Positions 1 through 8,394 of a stretch of DNA of 64,000 bases are shown one piece after another. Below the pieces are notes generated by a model, which worked only from the letters and a program-made list of their open reading frames with translations, was not told the DNA's origin and ran no database searches. Positions within the stretch are counted from its first letter, which is position 1. Each line of letters opens with the position of its first letter. The stretch is from positions 1-64,000 of the forward strand of contig WELA01007082.1 in NCBI GenBank assembly GCA_009602735.1, read 5' to 3'. A program made the translations under genes and the position numbers. Origin of the DNA: Mesotaenium endlicherianum (Eukaryota > Streptophyta > Zygnematophyceae > Zygnematales > Mesotaeniaceae).

Positions 1-906
1 AGAATTAACACTCACAACATTGGCAGAAATCAAAGTGAAAAGGCAAGGAAAGAAATTGAACAGCAATTTGGTTTGATAAGAGCCGAGCAACAGAAAGAAT
101 TACGAAACCCCGGCATTAAACCCGTGGACGCAGAAAAAGTAATTTATGGAAAGGATGAAACAAAGAGGGCTATTTCCAATACAGTTGGTGCGGTTTTCAC
201 CCAATACAAGTTTACATCACTGCCAGAGTTTAATGCGGCATTAAAGCAGTTTAATGTAACTGCCGACAGAGGGAAGGAAGAAGGCAGAATTTATAAGAAT
301 CATGGGTTGGTTTACCGTGTGCTGGATGCTGCCGGAAATAAAACAGGTGTTCCCATTAAAGCAAGCAGCATTGGATGCAAGCCAACCCTGAACAACCTTG
401 AAAAGAAATTTGAAGCCAATGAAGTTTTAAGAGATGCGTTGAAGCAAAGAACAAAAACTGCAATAGATGAAACGTTGCCTTTATCAAAAAATTCAATGAG
501 TGAGTTGGTGAAACAATTAGAGAAGCGAAACATCTATGTTTTGCTTCGCCAAAATGCTGAAGGAAGATTGTACGGAATCACGTTTGTTGACAATAGCACC
601 AAATGTGTTTTTAATGGAAGTGATTTAGGCAAACAATACGGCGCTGCTGCCATTCAAAGCAGGCTTACAGAAACTGCAAACAATAAATCAATTGAACAGG
701 ACGACAAAAATACTGGCAGTAGTACAGGTAGATTACAAAATGAATTTGCCCAAAAGAATGAGAAAGAAAAAGCAATTTCACTTTCCTCAAAAACGGAAAC
801 CCCTCTTGATGAACTGCTGTCAACAAAAGAACAGTATGAAAATGTTCCGGGAAACCTGATGAGGAAGAAACGGGAAAAGAAGAAACGCAACAATAAAAAT
901 TTCTAA
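1..906 (+). CDS. Relaxase/mobilization nuclease, C-terminal part (left-truncated by window)
   Basis: The reading frame is open from base 1 to a TAA at 904-906, so the gene starts outside the window; the first TTG at 73 is internal. About 300 residues are visible. The opening segment (HNIGR...EKARKEIEQQFGL) resembles the helical stretch that follows the catalytic domain in Bacteroidota MobB-type relaxases. The tail is Lys/Arg-rich (MRKKREKKKR), as expected of a DNA-binding protein. The coupling-protein gene follows 17 bases downstream, the usual mobB-mobC order. The nicking Tyr and the His triad are not in view, so activity cannot be judged. The family call rests on this segment and the neighbour. 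Confidence 0.72.
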   Translation, partial: RINTHNIGRNQSEKARKEIEQQFGLIRAEQQKELRNPGIKPVDAEKVIYGKDETKRAISNTVGAVFTQYKFTSLPEFNAALKQFNVTADRGKEEGRIYKNHGLVYRVLDAAGNKTGVPIKASSIGCKPTLNNLEKKFEANEVLRDALKQRTKTAIDETLPLSKNSMSELVKQLEKRNIYVLLRQNAEGRLYGITFVDNSTKCVFNGSDLGKQYGAAAIQSRLTETANNKSIEQDDKNTGSSTGRLQNEFAQKNEKEKAISLSSKTETPLDELLSTKEQYENVPGNLMRKKREKKKRNNKNF

Positions 907-923
907 TTTAAAAATGGTGTATT

Positions 924-2885
924 ATGTCTGTTACAGGAGAAAACGAACAAGGGCTGCGGAAGATAATAGACCTTACAAGGTTTGCCAGTATCTTTATTTT
1001 GCTACTGCACTTTTATTATTTCTGTTATGTAGCATTTGAGCAATGGGAAATTAAATCAACTATCACCGATAGACTGATGAGTAATATTTCCAGAACAGGA
1101 TTATTTGCCAATTCATTTACATCAAAGTTTGTTGGTTTGGGGCTGCTCATAATTTCTTTATTTGGTGCACAGGGAAAGAAAGATGAAAAGATAAATAAGC
1201 GGAGCATTGAGGCGTATCTTTTAATCGGGTTGGTTTTGTATCTGGGAAGTTACCTGTTCTTCAAACTGCAATATCCGGCCCAAACTGTCGCCATCATTTA
1301 CATGACTGTTACTGGTGTTGGTTTTCTGCTGATATTGGCAGGTGGCAATTTACTCAGCCGCTTAATCAAATACAATTTGGGTGATGATGTTTTTAATTCA
1401 CTCAACGAAACTTTTCCGCAGGAAGAACGGTTTATCAGTAATGAATATTCAATCAACTTACCGGCACGGTACAATTTAAAAGGACGGACAAAGAAAAGCT
1501 GGATAAATATCATCAATCCTTTTCGTGGCTTACTGGTGATTGGCAGCCCTGGTGCCGGTAAAAGCTGGTTTGTTATTCAGCACATCATCAAGCAGCATAT
1601 TGAAAAGGGCTTCTCCATGTTCGTTTATGATTTTAAGTATGATGATTTGAGTCGAATAGCATACAACTGGCTGCAGCGGAATAAACATCAATATCAGATA
1701 AAGCCGTCGTTCTATGTTATCAACTTTGACAACCTTTCCGTATCTCACCGCTGCAATCCACTTGACCCAATTGGAATGAATGATATTACGGATGCGACTG
1801 AAAGTGCAAGAACAATTTTGTTAGGCTTAAACAGAGAATGGATAAATAAACAAGGCGACTTCTTTGTAGAAAGTCCGATAAATTTTGTAACAGCAGTAAT
1901 TTGGTTTCTCCGGAAATATGAAGACGGAAAATATTGCACCCTGCCGCATGTAATAGAATTGATGCAGGCAGAATATGATGAATTGTTTCCTGTATTGAAT
2001 ACTCAACCGGAGATTGAAGTATTGGTAAACCCGTTTATCACTGCCTATCAAAACGATGCAATGGAACAATTAGAAGGACAGGTTGCCTCTGCAAAAATTG
2101 GTATGGCAAGGTTGGCTGCACCTGCGTTGTATTGGGTTTTAAGTGGTAATGATTTTACATTAGACATCAACAATCCAAAACATCCCAAAATTGTTTGTGT
2201 TGGAAATAATCCTGAAAAGCAACAAATTTATGGGGCAGTGTTATCGCTTTACATTTCAAGATTGATAAGGCAGGTGAACAGAAAGAATATGCAAAAGTGC
2301 AGTTTGGTATTTGATGAATTTCCCACAATCTATTTCAACAATATTGACAGCCTGATTGCAACAGCCCGGAGTAATAAGGTCGCCACTACTTTAGCTATGC
2401 AGGATTTTAGCCAGTTGAAAAAAGATTATGGTCGGGAACAGGCAGATGTGATTGTAAACATCACCGGCAACATCATCAGCGGCCAGGTAATGGGTGAAAC
2501 AAGTAAACTCCTTAGCGAACGCTTTGGAAAAATTATGCAGGACCGGCAGAGCCTTTCCATCAACCGGACTGACACTTCCATTAGTCACTCCAAACAATTG
2601 GATGCTGCGATACCTGCATCTAAAATCGCAGCTCTTTCTTCCGGTGAGTTTGTTGGTTTGGTTGCTGATAACCCCGATGAAAAAATAAAACTCAAAATGT
2701 TTCATTCAGAAATAATTAACGACCATGAGACACTGAATGCTGAAGTAGCAGCTTACCACGACATACCCAAAGTGTCTGATGTAACACCACAGCAGGTGCT
2801 GGATAATTATTACCAGGTGAAGATGGATATTAAGCGGTTGATTGGAGAGGAGGTGGAGAGGTTGAAGGCGGAGAAAGCAGTATAG
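924..2885 (+). CDS. mobC: Conjugative coupling protein, MobC/VirD4-TraG family
   Basis: A 653-residue inner-membrane ATPase that would deliver the relaxase-DNA complex to a type IV secretion channel. The N-terminus holds hydrophobic segments and the YWFCY-like motif (FYYFCY, about residues 30-36) typical of Bacteroidota coupling proteins. Walker A is GSPGAGKS near residue 206, and Walker B ends in LVFDEF near residue 465. Length is normal for MobC. It lies 17 bases after the relaxase and converges on the ImmA gene 6 bases away. A second, broken copy of its C-terminal third lies at 10466-11040, about 60% identical by eye. The protein looks intact. Confidence 0.9.
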   Translation: MSVTGENEQGLRKIIDLTRFASIFILLLHFYYFCYVAFEQWEIKSTITDRLMSNISRTGLFANSFTSKFVGLGLLIISLFGAQGKKDEKINKRSIEAYLLIGLVLYLGSYLFFKLQYPAQTVAIIYMTVTGVGFLLILAGGNLLSRLIKYNLGDDVFNSLNETFPQEERFISNEYSINLPARYNLKGRTKKSWINIINPFRGLLVIGSPGAGKSWFVIQHIIKQHIEKGFSMFVYDFKYDDLSRIAYNWLQRNKHQYQIKPSFYVINFDNLSVSHRCNPLDPIGMNDITDATESARTILLGLNREWINKQGDFFVESPINFVTAVIWFLRKYEDGKYCTLPHVIELMQAEYDELFPVLNTQPEIEVLVNPFITAYQNDAMEQLEGQVASAKIGMARLAAPALYWVLSGNDFTLDINNPKHPKIVCVGNNPEKQQIYGAVLSLYISRLIRQVNRKNMQKCSLVFDEFPTIYFNNIDSLIATARSNKVATTLAMQDFSQLKKDYGREQADVIVNITGNIISGQVMGETSKLLSERFGKIMQDRQSLSINRTDTSISHSKQLDAAIPASKIAALSSGEFVGLVADNPDEKIKLKMFHSEIINDHETLNAEVAAYHDIPKVSDVTPQQVLDNYYQVKMDIKRLIGEEVERLKAEKAV

Positions 2886-2891
2886 GAAATT

Positions 2892-3680
2892 CTATTTTTC
2901 CCAAATTACACTTATAGTATAGTTATATGATCTGGCATATAAACAATACTCAAAAAATCTTGAATCAGGTTCGTTATCATTTTTCATTTGAAACCAATCT
3001 GATTTCCAAATATCCTGTTTGGATTCATCTCCAAAATATGTTTTATTAGCAGTATATACTTCATAAGCCACGGAACCTGCAGGCGGAGGAGCATTATATT
3101 CAAAAGGACAAAAATGATAAAAATCATCAGACTTTTTCCACCATTTCATTTTATTATCCTTGCAATACATTACAAAGACTGGATGATTACCTCGTTTAAC
3201 GAATTTTAATATCGCAGCCGTTTTACTTACCTGGAATTTGTTAGCAAGATGCTCAATTACTTTGGGCTCAAACTTTTTTCTCTCACACTCTTTGTGAAAA
3301 AGCTCAGAAGGCATTAGAAACTCAGCCGCAAACTCGTTGGCTTCTGTTTCCTGTGGCCCTGCTTTGTACCAGTTCATCAAATCTTCTTCAGTATCTGAGA
3401 AAATTGGCTTTAAATGCCTGTGCATTTCATAATGCCCTAACTCATGTGCAGCAGCAAAACGCTTTTTTGATTCAAATTGTAAGTTGGAATTAATAGTTAT
3501 GATTGACCTGTTATCTACAGAAACTATTTCTCCTTCTTTTCCTATCAAGGGAATTTCTTCATAAAAAGCTTTTCTTCCAAGAATAATCTTCCTTAATGAT
3601 TCTTCGGTAGGATCATTCAATCCGCATTCATCCAATACTTTTTTTGCTTTAAGTTCTGCTGCTGTGTATGTAAAATTCAT
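2892..3680 (-). CDS. ImmA/IrrE-type metallopeptidase
   Basis: A 262-residue protein with the zinc-protease motif HELGH near residue 80 and a downstream EANEFAAEFLMP segment supplying the third metal ligand. This is the ImmA/IrrE pattern. Known members cleave a partner repressor or regulator after a stress signal. The C-terminal 100 residues, rich in Trp, Tyr and Phe, are an accessory region I do not recognise. Its start overlaps the end of the upstream small gene by 4 bases (ATGA), so translation is probably coupled. It is the last gene of a three-gene operon facing away from the ubiquitin-like operon. I infer that it controls that operon or the element. Confidence 0.85.
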   Translation of the reverse strand: MNFTYTAAELKAKKVLDECGLNDPTEESLRKIILGRKAFYEEIPLIGKEGEIVSVDNRSIITINSNLQFESKKRFAAAHELGHYEMHRHLKPIFSDTEEDLMNWYKAGPQETEANEFAAEFLMPSELFHKECERKKFEPKVIEHLANKFQVSKTAAILKFVKRGNHPVFVMYCKDNKMKWWKKSDDFYHFCPFEYNAPPPAGSVAYEVYTANKTYFGDESKQDIWKSDWFQMKNDNEPDSRFFEYCLYARSYNYTISVIWEK

Positions 3681-4093
3681 TTTTTATCATTGTTCTGCTG
3701 GTTCATAAACTTCAGCGTAAAATGCCGGATGAGGATATTTCTGATATCGTCCTGACTAAGATTTTCTACATTGCGGAAACTCATGGATAGTTCTTCTTTC
3801 TGAACAAGTTCTGGCAAGGAAAAATTGATATTAGCTAATAAATTATCAACCCATTCAATTGCTTTTGATTTTACACTTTCAGCAGCCTGCATTTCATGCT
3901 CAGTTCTTTTTGCATCAGCCAGCATCTGCATTTTCTTTATTTTTTTCAGTCCTTCGGAAACCAATTTTTCGGTATTTACTCCTTCGGATGCAAGAAACGC
4001 TTCGGCAGCCTCTTTACTATTGCTGTCGTTTTCTGCAGTACTCAGAAACAGGTTTACAAAATCAGATTTACTTTGATTTGCTTTTTTGTTCAT
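3677..4093 (-). CDS. Small helical protein of unknown function, middle gene of the ImmA operon
   Basis: A 138-residue protein that I do not recognise. It looks almost wholly alpha-helical, is rich in Glu, Lys, Ala and Asn, and has no signal peptide or membrane segment. It overlaps the sigma-like gene upstream and the ImmA gene downstream by 4 bases each, so the three products should be made together. The position between a regulator-like protein and an ImmA protease suggests a protease substrate, adaptor or anti-sigma-like partner. That is inference from gene order only. Confidence 0.6.
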   Translation of the reverse strand: MNKKANQSKSDFVNLFLSTAENDSNSKEAAEAFLASEGVNTEKLVSEGLKKIKKMQMLADAKRTEHEMQAAESVKSKAIEWVDNLLANINFSLPELVQKEELSMSFRNVENLSQDDIRNILIRHFTLKFMNQQNNDKK

Positions 4094-4707
4094 ACCGTTT
4101 GCTTATTAATGTTGAAATGAATAGCCGCCCGGTTGATTACTGTATTCAACCGGCGCATTGCATTATCAAACGCAACTGCTGTCATGGTAAATTCTTCTAT
4201 CACTTCTCTTCGCTTCATACCATAAGTATATATGCCCAGGAAGATATTTTCTGCGTCAGCATCACCCTGAACTTCTTTTTCAATATATTCCTTGATAGCA
4301 TTATAATCAATGTCATCAGGGAACAATGCTGCTGTGTAAGGAAGCACCCGTTCAGAATAAGTGGATGAGTTTTCTTCGTCATCTTCATGGTCGTCCTCTG
4401 CAAAAATATCATCTGTTTGATTGTTCTCCTTTTTCCGCAGGTCGTTGGCTATAAATGACCGCACCAGGTTATATTTGAGATATTCAAGTAATTCGCCCTT
4501 TTCCGGGTCAAATTTTTCCGGCTGTTCCAGATATCTTCCAATAGCCGAAAAAACATAATCCTCCACTTCCTTGCCCATAATAAAAGTAGTGGTTGTTTCT
4601 CCCCTGAACCAAGGCTTCCCTCTGACCCATGAACGGGTAAAGGCTGTTAGCCTTACAATTATTTCTTCCCAATCTATATCAGTCTGCCTGCCTGTAACTG
4701 TACTCAT
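4090..4707 (-). CDS. Sigma-70-family-like protein (ECF-type) heading the ImmA operon
   Basis: A 205-residue protein. The first half (EVEDYVFSAIGRYLEQPEKFDP, then LLEYLKYNLVRSFIAND, cut here for length) looks like sigma region 2, in which helices bind core polymerase and the -10 box. An acidic linker (DDHEDDEEN) follows, then a C-terminal region (MKRREVIEEF...AFDNAMRRL) like a degenerate region 4 helix-turn-helix. It is slightly longer than a usual ECF sigma factor and sequence conservation is weak, so it may be a sigma-derived regulator instead. It is divergent from the ubiquitin-like operon across 110 bases and translationally coupled to the next gene. Confidence 0.6.
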   Translation of the reverse strand: MSTVTGRQTDIDWEEIIVRLTAFTRSWVRGKPWFRGETTTTFIMGKEVEDYVFSAIGRYLEQPEKFDPEKGELLEYLKYNLVRSFIANDLRKKENNQTDDIFAEDDHEDDEENSSTYSERVLPYTAALFPDDIDYNAIKEYIEKEVQGDADAENIFLGIYTYGMKRREVIEEFTMTAVAFDNAMRRLNTVINRAAIHFNINKQTV

Positions 4708-4817
4708 TTATCTCCAGTTCATATTAGTATATGGTGTTAAAATAGTTTTTTTTACGGCTACCTGCAAAAAAAAGCTCTTCGCCAACATATATCTGGTATA
4801 ATCAAATTTTATATAAA
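4708..4817. promoter_or_regulatory. Divergent intergenic region between the sigma/ImmA and ubiquitin-like operons
   Basis: These 110 bases are AT-rich and must hold both promoters. Visible items are a short inverted repeat CATAT-tagt-ATATG at 4720-4733, a run of T at 4746-4753, and a TATAAT hexamer at 4797-4802, only 16 bases before the ubiquitin-like start. No clean TAnnTTTG box was found on either strand. This would fit a promoter read by the adjacent sigma-like protein, but that is speculation. Confidence 0.35.
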
Positions 4818-5366
4818 ATGGAAAAAGAAACAGAAATCTTAGAGGGGCATGATCCCCACGATGACATCATTGATGTAGAGGCTTTTACAAAGGAAGGCAA
4901 AAAGCCTCCGATTGGTAAAAAGTATAAGGTAAAGATTGGCAGTCATTACTTCATCTTTGACCACCATGTTGTTACAGGCAGGGAACTGATGGAAAAGGCC
5001 GGTATCACACCGATAGAGTGCTTCTGGCTGTATCAGAAACTAAAGGACTGCGACTTTGAAAAAATTGACCCCACAGAGAAGGTTGATTTGGCAAAAGGCG
5101 GTGTTGAACACTTTGTAGTGAAACCTACAGAAGTGTTTAATTATTTCGTGGACAACGAACCTGAAACAACCGACCAAAAGGAACTTACTCCCAACCAGAT
5201 GCTTGAAGCAGCAGGATTGACGCCTGTGGCTGATTATTATTTAGTGAGAATTAACCCGGATGGCAGCCAAACTTCTCTTAAAGACAGCCCAAATACACCA
5301 TTGAAAATGGTATGCCCGGCAGTAAAATTCATTTCTGCATTCAGAGGCGAAACCAATGTATCTTAA
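4818..5366 (+). CDS. Tandem ubiquitin-like (multi-ubiquitin) protein
   Basis: A 182-residue protein with two related domains, about residues 35-100 and 112-178. They share the pattern TGRELMEKAGITP and TPNQMLEAAGLTP, followed by an aromatic strand. This matches the bacterial multi-ubiquitin family, beta-grasp modifiers found beside E1, E2 and JAB genes. The tail reads AFRGETNVS, so there is no terminal Gly-Gly; one glycine sits five residues before the last. It could be trimmed by the JAB domain encoded two genes downstream, or used without conjugation. It is the first gene of a tight three-gene operon, 10 bases before the E2-like gene. Only the overall pattern supports the call. Confidence 0.75.
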   Translation: MEKETEILEGHDPHDDIIDVEAFTKEGKKPPIGKKYKVKIGSHYFIFDHHVVTGRELMEKAGITPIECFWLYQKLKDCDFEKIDPTEKVDLAKGGVEHFVVKPTEVFNYFVDNEPETTDQKELTPNQMLEAAGLTPVADYYLVRINPDGSQTSLKDSPNTPLKMVCPAVKFISAFRGETNVS

Positions 5367-5376
5367 ATTTTAGCTT

Positions 5377-5745
5377 ATGGCAAAATTAGACTTCATCAAT
5401 CAATTGCAGGCTCTTGGCTATACAGTGCATGAACCTGCGCCTGGTTTTGTATCATTTGAATACGAAATACTGGTGGGCAAATTCACTGGGCAGAATGTTT
5501 GGATGGGTTTACAGGTACTTGATAGTTTTCCAATGAATGCTCCGCCAGGCCCTCATTTCAAACCCCATCTCTTACCTATAACAGGTGGTGGCGGGGTACA
5601 TCCATTCGGTGCAATTCATAACAGCCCCCTGGGTGCTGATTGGCAGTATTGGAGCAGGCCATTCAACAATGAATGGAACAGAACTGATAAAACGGTAAAA
5701 ACTTATCTGGCACACATCAGAAATTTATTTGCAACTATTTTATGA
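5377..5745 (+). CDS. E2-like (UBC-fold) protein, prokaryotic E2 family E type, lacking cysteine
   Basis: A 122-residue protein with the signature of the short E2-like proteins that accompany multi-ubiquitin genes: PPGPHF, LLPITGGGG, HPFGAIHNSPLG and WQYWSRPF, then a C-terminal helix (YLAHIRNLFA). The whole protein contains no Cys, so it cannot form the thioester of a classical E2. Several His residues are conserved-looking. Its last 4 bases overlap the start of the JAB-E1 gene (ATGA), showing translational coupling. It may be a scaffold or use another chemistry; that is open. Confidence 0.72.
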   Translation: MAKLDFINQLQALGYTVHEPAPGFVSFEYEILVGKFTGQNVWMGLQVLDSFPMNAPPGPHFKPHLLPITGGGGVHPFGAIHNSPLGADWQYWSRPFNNEWNRTDKTVKTYLAHIRNLFATIL

Positions 5746-7259
5746 AGACATTTAGCGTGGTAATAACCGATGAAATTCATCAACAGCTTTTTGCTCATCT
5801 TATTCGGGAAGATGAACAAGAAGATTTGTGTTTCGCAACCTATATACCCAGCAGTGGGCTCAATAGGAGTACAGGAATATTGTCACAAATAATTTTACCA
5901 GAAGAAGATGAAAGAAACGTACATGGCAACGTTGGCTTTTTACCGCATTATTTTGAACGGGTATTAAAGATAGCTGCTGAAAGAAAAGAAGGTATTGCCT
6001 TTTTACATTCTCACCCTTCATCCGGCTGGCAGGGAATGAGTGACGATGATGTAGTAGCTGAAACAAGAATGTCTCCTTCAGTAATGGGACTTACCGGCTT
6101 GCCATTATTAGGATTAACATTGGGAACAGATGGTGCGTGGAGTGGAAGGTTTTGGACAAAAAATGAGAATGAGAAAAGAAGATACAGTTGTAACTGGTGT
6201 GAAACTGTACGGGTAGTTGGAAGAAAACTGAGTATTACCTATAACGATGCTTTACTACCTGCTATTTTTGATTCTGAAAAACAATTGCGGACAATCTCTG
6301 CATGGGGTAATAAAACACAGGAAGATTTATCCCGCTTAAAAATTGGGATAGTGGGTTTAGGAAGTGTAGGAAGCGTTGTTGCGGAGATATTGGCTAGAAC
6401 CGGAATTTCAAATTTTACACTTATTGATTTTGATGCGGTTGAAGAGAAAAATCTTGACCGCCTTACCAATGTTTTTAAAGACGATATTGGCAGAGCCAAG
6501 GTGTTAGCTGTGACAGATGGAATACGCAAAAGTGCAACAGCTCCCAAAATAAAAATTACTACTTGTGAATACAGTATCTGCGAAAAGCCGGGCTATAATA
6601 CAGCATTAGACTGTGACATTCTATTCAGCTGCGTGGACAGACCCTGGCCCCGGCAAGTACTCAATTTTATTTCTTATGCTCATTTAATACCAGTTATTGA
6701 TGGTGGTATATTGGTTCGTACCAATAAGAGAAACACTAATATTATTGGTGCCGACTGGAAAGCACAAACAGTAGGATACAAAAGAGCTTGCCTTGAATGC
6801 TTAGGTCAATACAAAACTGAAAATGCAGTACTGGAAATAAGCGGTAAGTTGGACGATCCAGATTACATCAAGGGGTTAGATAAATCCAAGTTCCTGGATG
6901 CTCATGAAAATGTATTTGCTTTCAGTTCCCATCTGGCTTCGATGGAGGTACTGCAAATGCTGACACTTTTTATCGCTCCATCTGGTGTAAGCGATGTTGG
7001 TCAGCAACTTTATCATTTTGTGTTAGGTTCAATGGATGTTGATAGTAATAAAGAGTGTCATGAAAATTGTTTCTTTCAATCAGTTATCGGCAAAGGTGAT
7101 TTTGCTAATGTAACTGTGTATGGCGAACATGCAGTTGCTGTTGCGGCAAGATCCCTTAGAAGTAAAGAAATTCTTTCTAACATAGTAAATGATGTTCAAC
7201 ACAAGAAATCGATTTTCTTAGTGATAAAAAAGTATTTTAAGAGCCTACTCAACCGTTGA
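5742..7259 (+). CDS. JAB deubiquitinase-like and E1/ThiF adenylation fusion protein
   Basis: A 505-residue two-domain enzyme. Residues about 1-150 are a JAB/JAMM metalloprotease with HSHP near residue 89 and SDDD downstream; eight residues separate the second His from the Ser, one more than the usual seven. From about residue 195 there is a ThiF/E1 Rossmann domain with GLGSVG near 206, then LIDFD and NLDRL, the usual ATP-site landmarks. A candidate catalytic cysteine lies in RACLECLG near residue 350. The enzyme would activate the ubiquitin-like C-terminus and also trim or remove it. It ends the operon, 17 bases before a convergent nuclease gene. Confidence 0.88.
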   Translation: MKTFSVVITDEIHQQLFAHLIREDEQEDLCFATYIPSSGLNRSTGILSQIILPEEDERNVHGNVGFLPHYFERVLKIAAERKEGIAFLHSHPSSGWQGMSDDDVVAETRMSPSVMGLTGLPLLGLTLGTDGAWSGRFWTKNENEKRRYSCNWCETVRVVGRKLSITYNDALLPAIFDSEKQLRTISAWGNKTQEDLSRLKIGIVGLGSVGSVVAEILARTGISNFTLIDFDAVEEKNLDRLTNVFKDDIGRAKVLAVTDGIRKSATAPKIKITTCEYSICEKPGYNTALDCDILFSCVDRPWPRQVLNFISYAHLIPVIDGGILVRTNKRNTNIIGADWKAQTVGYKRACLECLGQYKTENAVLEISGKLDDPDYIKGLDKSKFLDAHENVFAFSSHLASMEVLQMLTLFIAPSGVSDVGQQLYHFVLGSMDVDSNKECHENCFFQSVIGKGDFANVTVYGEHAVAVAARSLRSKEILSNIVNDVQHKKSIFLVIKKYFKSLLNR

Positions 7260-7276
7260 ACTAACATATAAACAAA

Positions 7277-8377
7277 TCACTTTGTTTTTTCTTCATCAAC
7301 AATTTGTTGCAACTCCTTTTCACTCGGCAAATTCACTAAATATTTGCTTACAAATACCTGATGAGGTAACCCTGTAGTAGCATACTTCACCAATGCTTCA
7401 TTTTTACCGCTACACAGTATAATGCCAACTGGTGGATTATCGCCGTTGTGGCTTTCATTTTCTTTATAGTAGTTCAGATACATATTCATTTGTCCAGCAT
7501 CGGCATGGTCAAATTCGCCAATTTTTAAATCAAGCAGTACATGGCATTTCAATAAGCGGTGATAAAACACCAGGTCAATCCGGTAATGTTTGTTGCCAAA
7601 CGTAATACGGCGCTGTCGATGCTCAAAACAAAAGCCCCGGCCAAGTTCGAGCAAAAAGTGCTGCAGGTTGGTGATAATGCGTTGCTCTAGGTCGCTTTCA
7701 GAGTAGGTGGTTTTTTCCTCAAGTCCCAAAAACTCAAGCAGGTAGGTATTCCTGAAAACAGATTCGGGGAAATGGCCAGTGTTTTTTCTGAAATCTTGAA
7801 GGGTGGCATTTTTATCCTGGCTTAATCCGGTTCTTTCGTATAACAGACTGTCAATAGCCCGTTTTAGCTCCTTTACAGGCCAGTTATTTTCAATCGCTTG
7901 CTCCTCATAAAACCGCCGTTTAGCCCCTGAATCGGCTTTTAATAGCTCAATGAAATGCGAGAAGCTAAGATAGGTTATCAGGCGACTGGTATTTTCGTCG
8001 CCTCCGGGTTGAGAGAATTTTGCAGATGGAGTCTGCAATTTTTCAAATAATTGAAAATCAATAATATAAGATTTTGCAGATGCTGACTGCAAAATTTGAG
8101 GATAAGCAGCATAAAAATCCCGGCACAGATATAGGTTCCGTTCCTGCAGGGATTTGATACCCTTCTCCAATAGCCTTTTGGCCAATGCCTTGAGTAAGCT
8201 GGTGCCATACCTAGCCCGGTCGCCCCCGTTTTGCTCGTATTCCACAATATAGAACCCGATCAGCCAGTTTCGGATGGTCAGTGCCGTGTTTACTTGCTGC
8301 TGCACCCTATTTAAAAAATAGGTGTTTGTCTGCTGAATGATAGCTGTTAACTGCTCCAAACTGTTCACGTTATTCAT
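7277..8377 (-). CDS. DUF1016 (YhcG-type) PD-(D/E)XK nuclease-like protein
   Basis: An N-terminal helical DUF1016 domain (NTALTIRNWLIGFYIVEYEQ) is followed by a C-terminal PD-(D/E)XK nuclease core with RIDLVFY and LLDLKIG as the catalytic Asp and Asp-x-Lys. I chose the ATG at 8377 (MNNVNSLEQL) because it matches where family members begin. An earlier ATG at 8419 would overlap the integrase stop by 25 bases. Relatives are common on mobile elements and next to restriction or defence genes; their exact role is unsettled. It is convergent with the ubiquitin-like operon and downstream of the integrase on the same strand. Confidence 0.82.
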   Translation of the reverse strand: MNNVNSLEQLTAIIQQTNTYFLNRVQQQVNTALTIRNWLIGFYIVEYEQNGGDRARYGTSLLKALAKRLLEKGIKSLQERNLYLCRDFYAAYPQILQSASAKSYIIDFQLFEKLQTPSAKFSQPGGDENTSRLITYLSFSHFIELLKADSGAKRRFYEEQAIENNWPVKELKRAIDSLLYERTGLSQDKNATLQDFRKNTGHFPESVFRNTYLLEFLGLEEKTTYSESDLEQRIITNLQHFLLELGRGFCFEHRQRRITFGNKHYRIDLVFYHRLLKCHVLLDLKIGEFDHADAGQMNMYLNYYKENESHNGDNPPVGIILCSGKNEALVKYATTGLPHQVFVSKYLVNLPSEKELQQIVDEEKTK

Positions 8378-8394
8378 GCTGTATCGTTTTGGGT

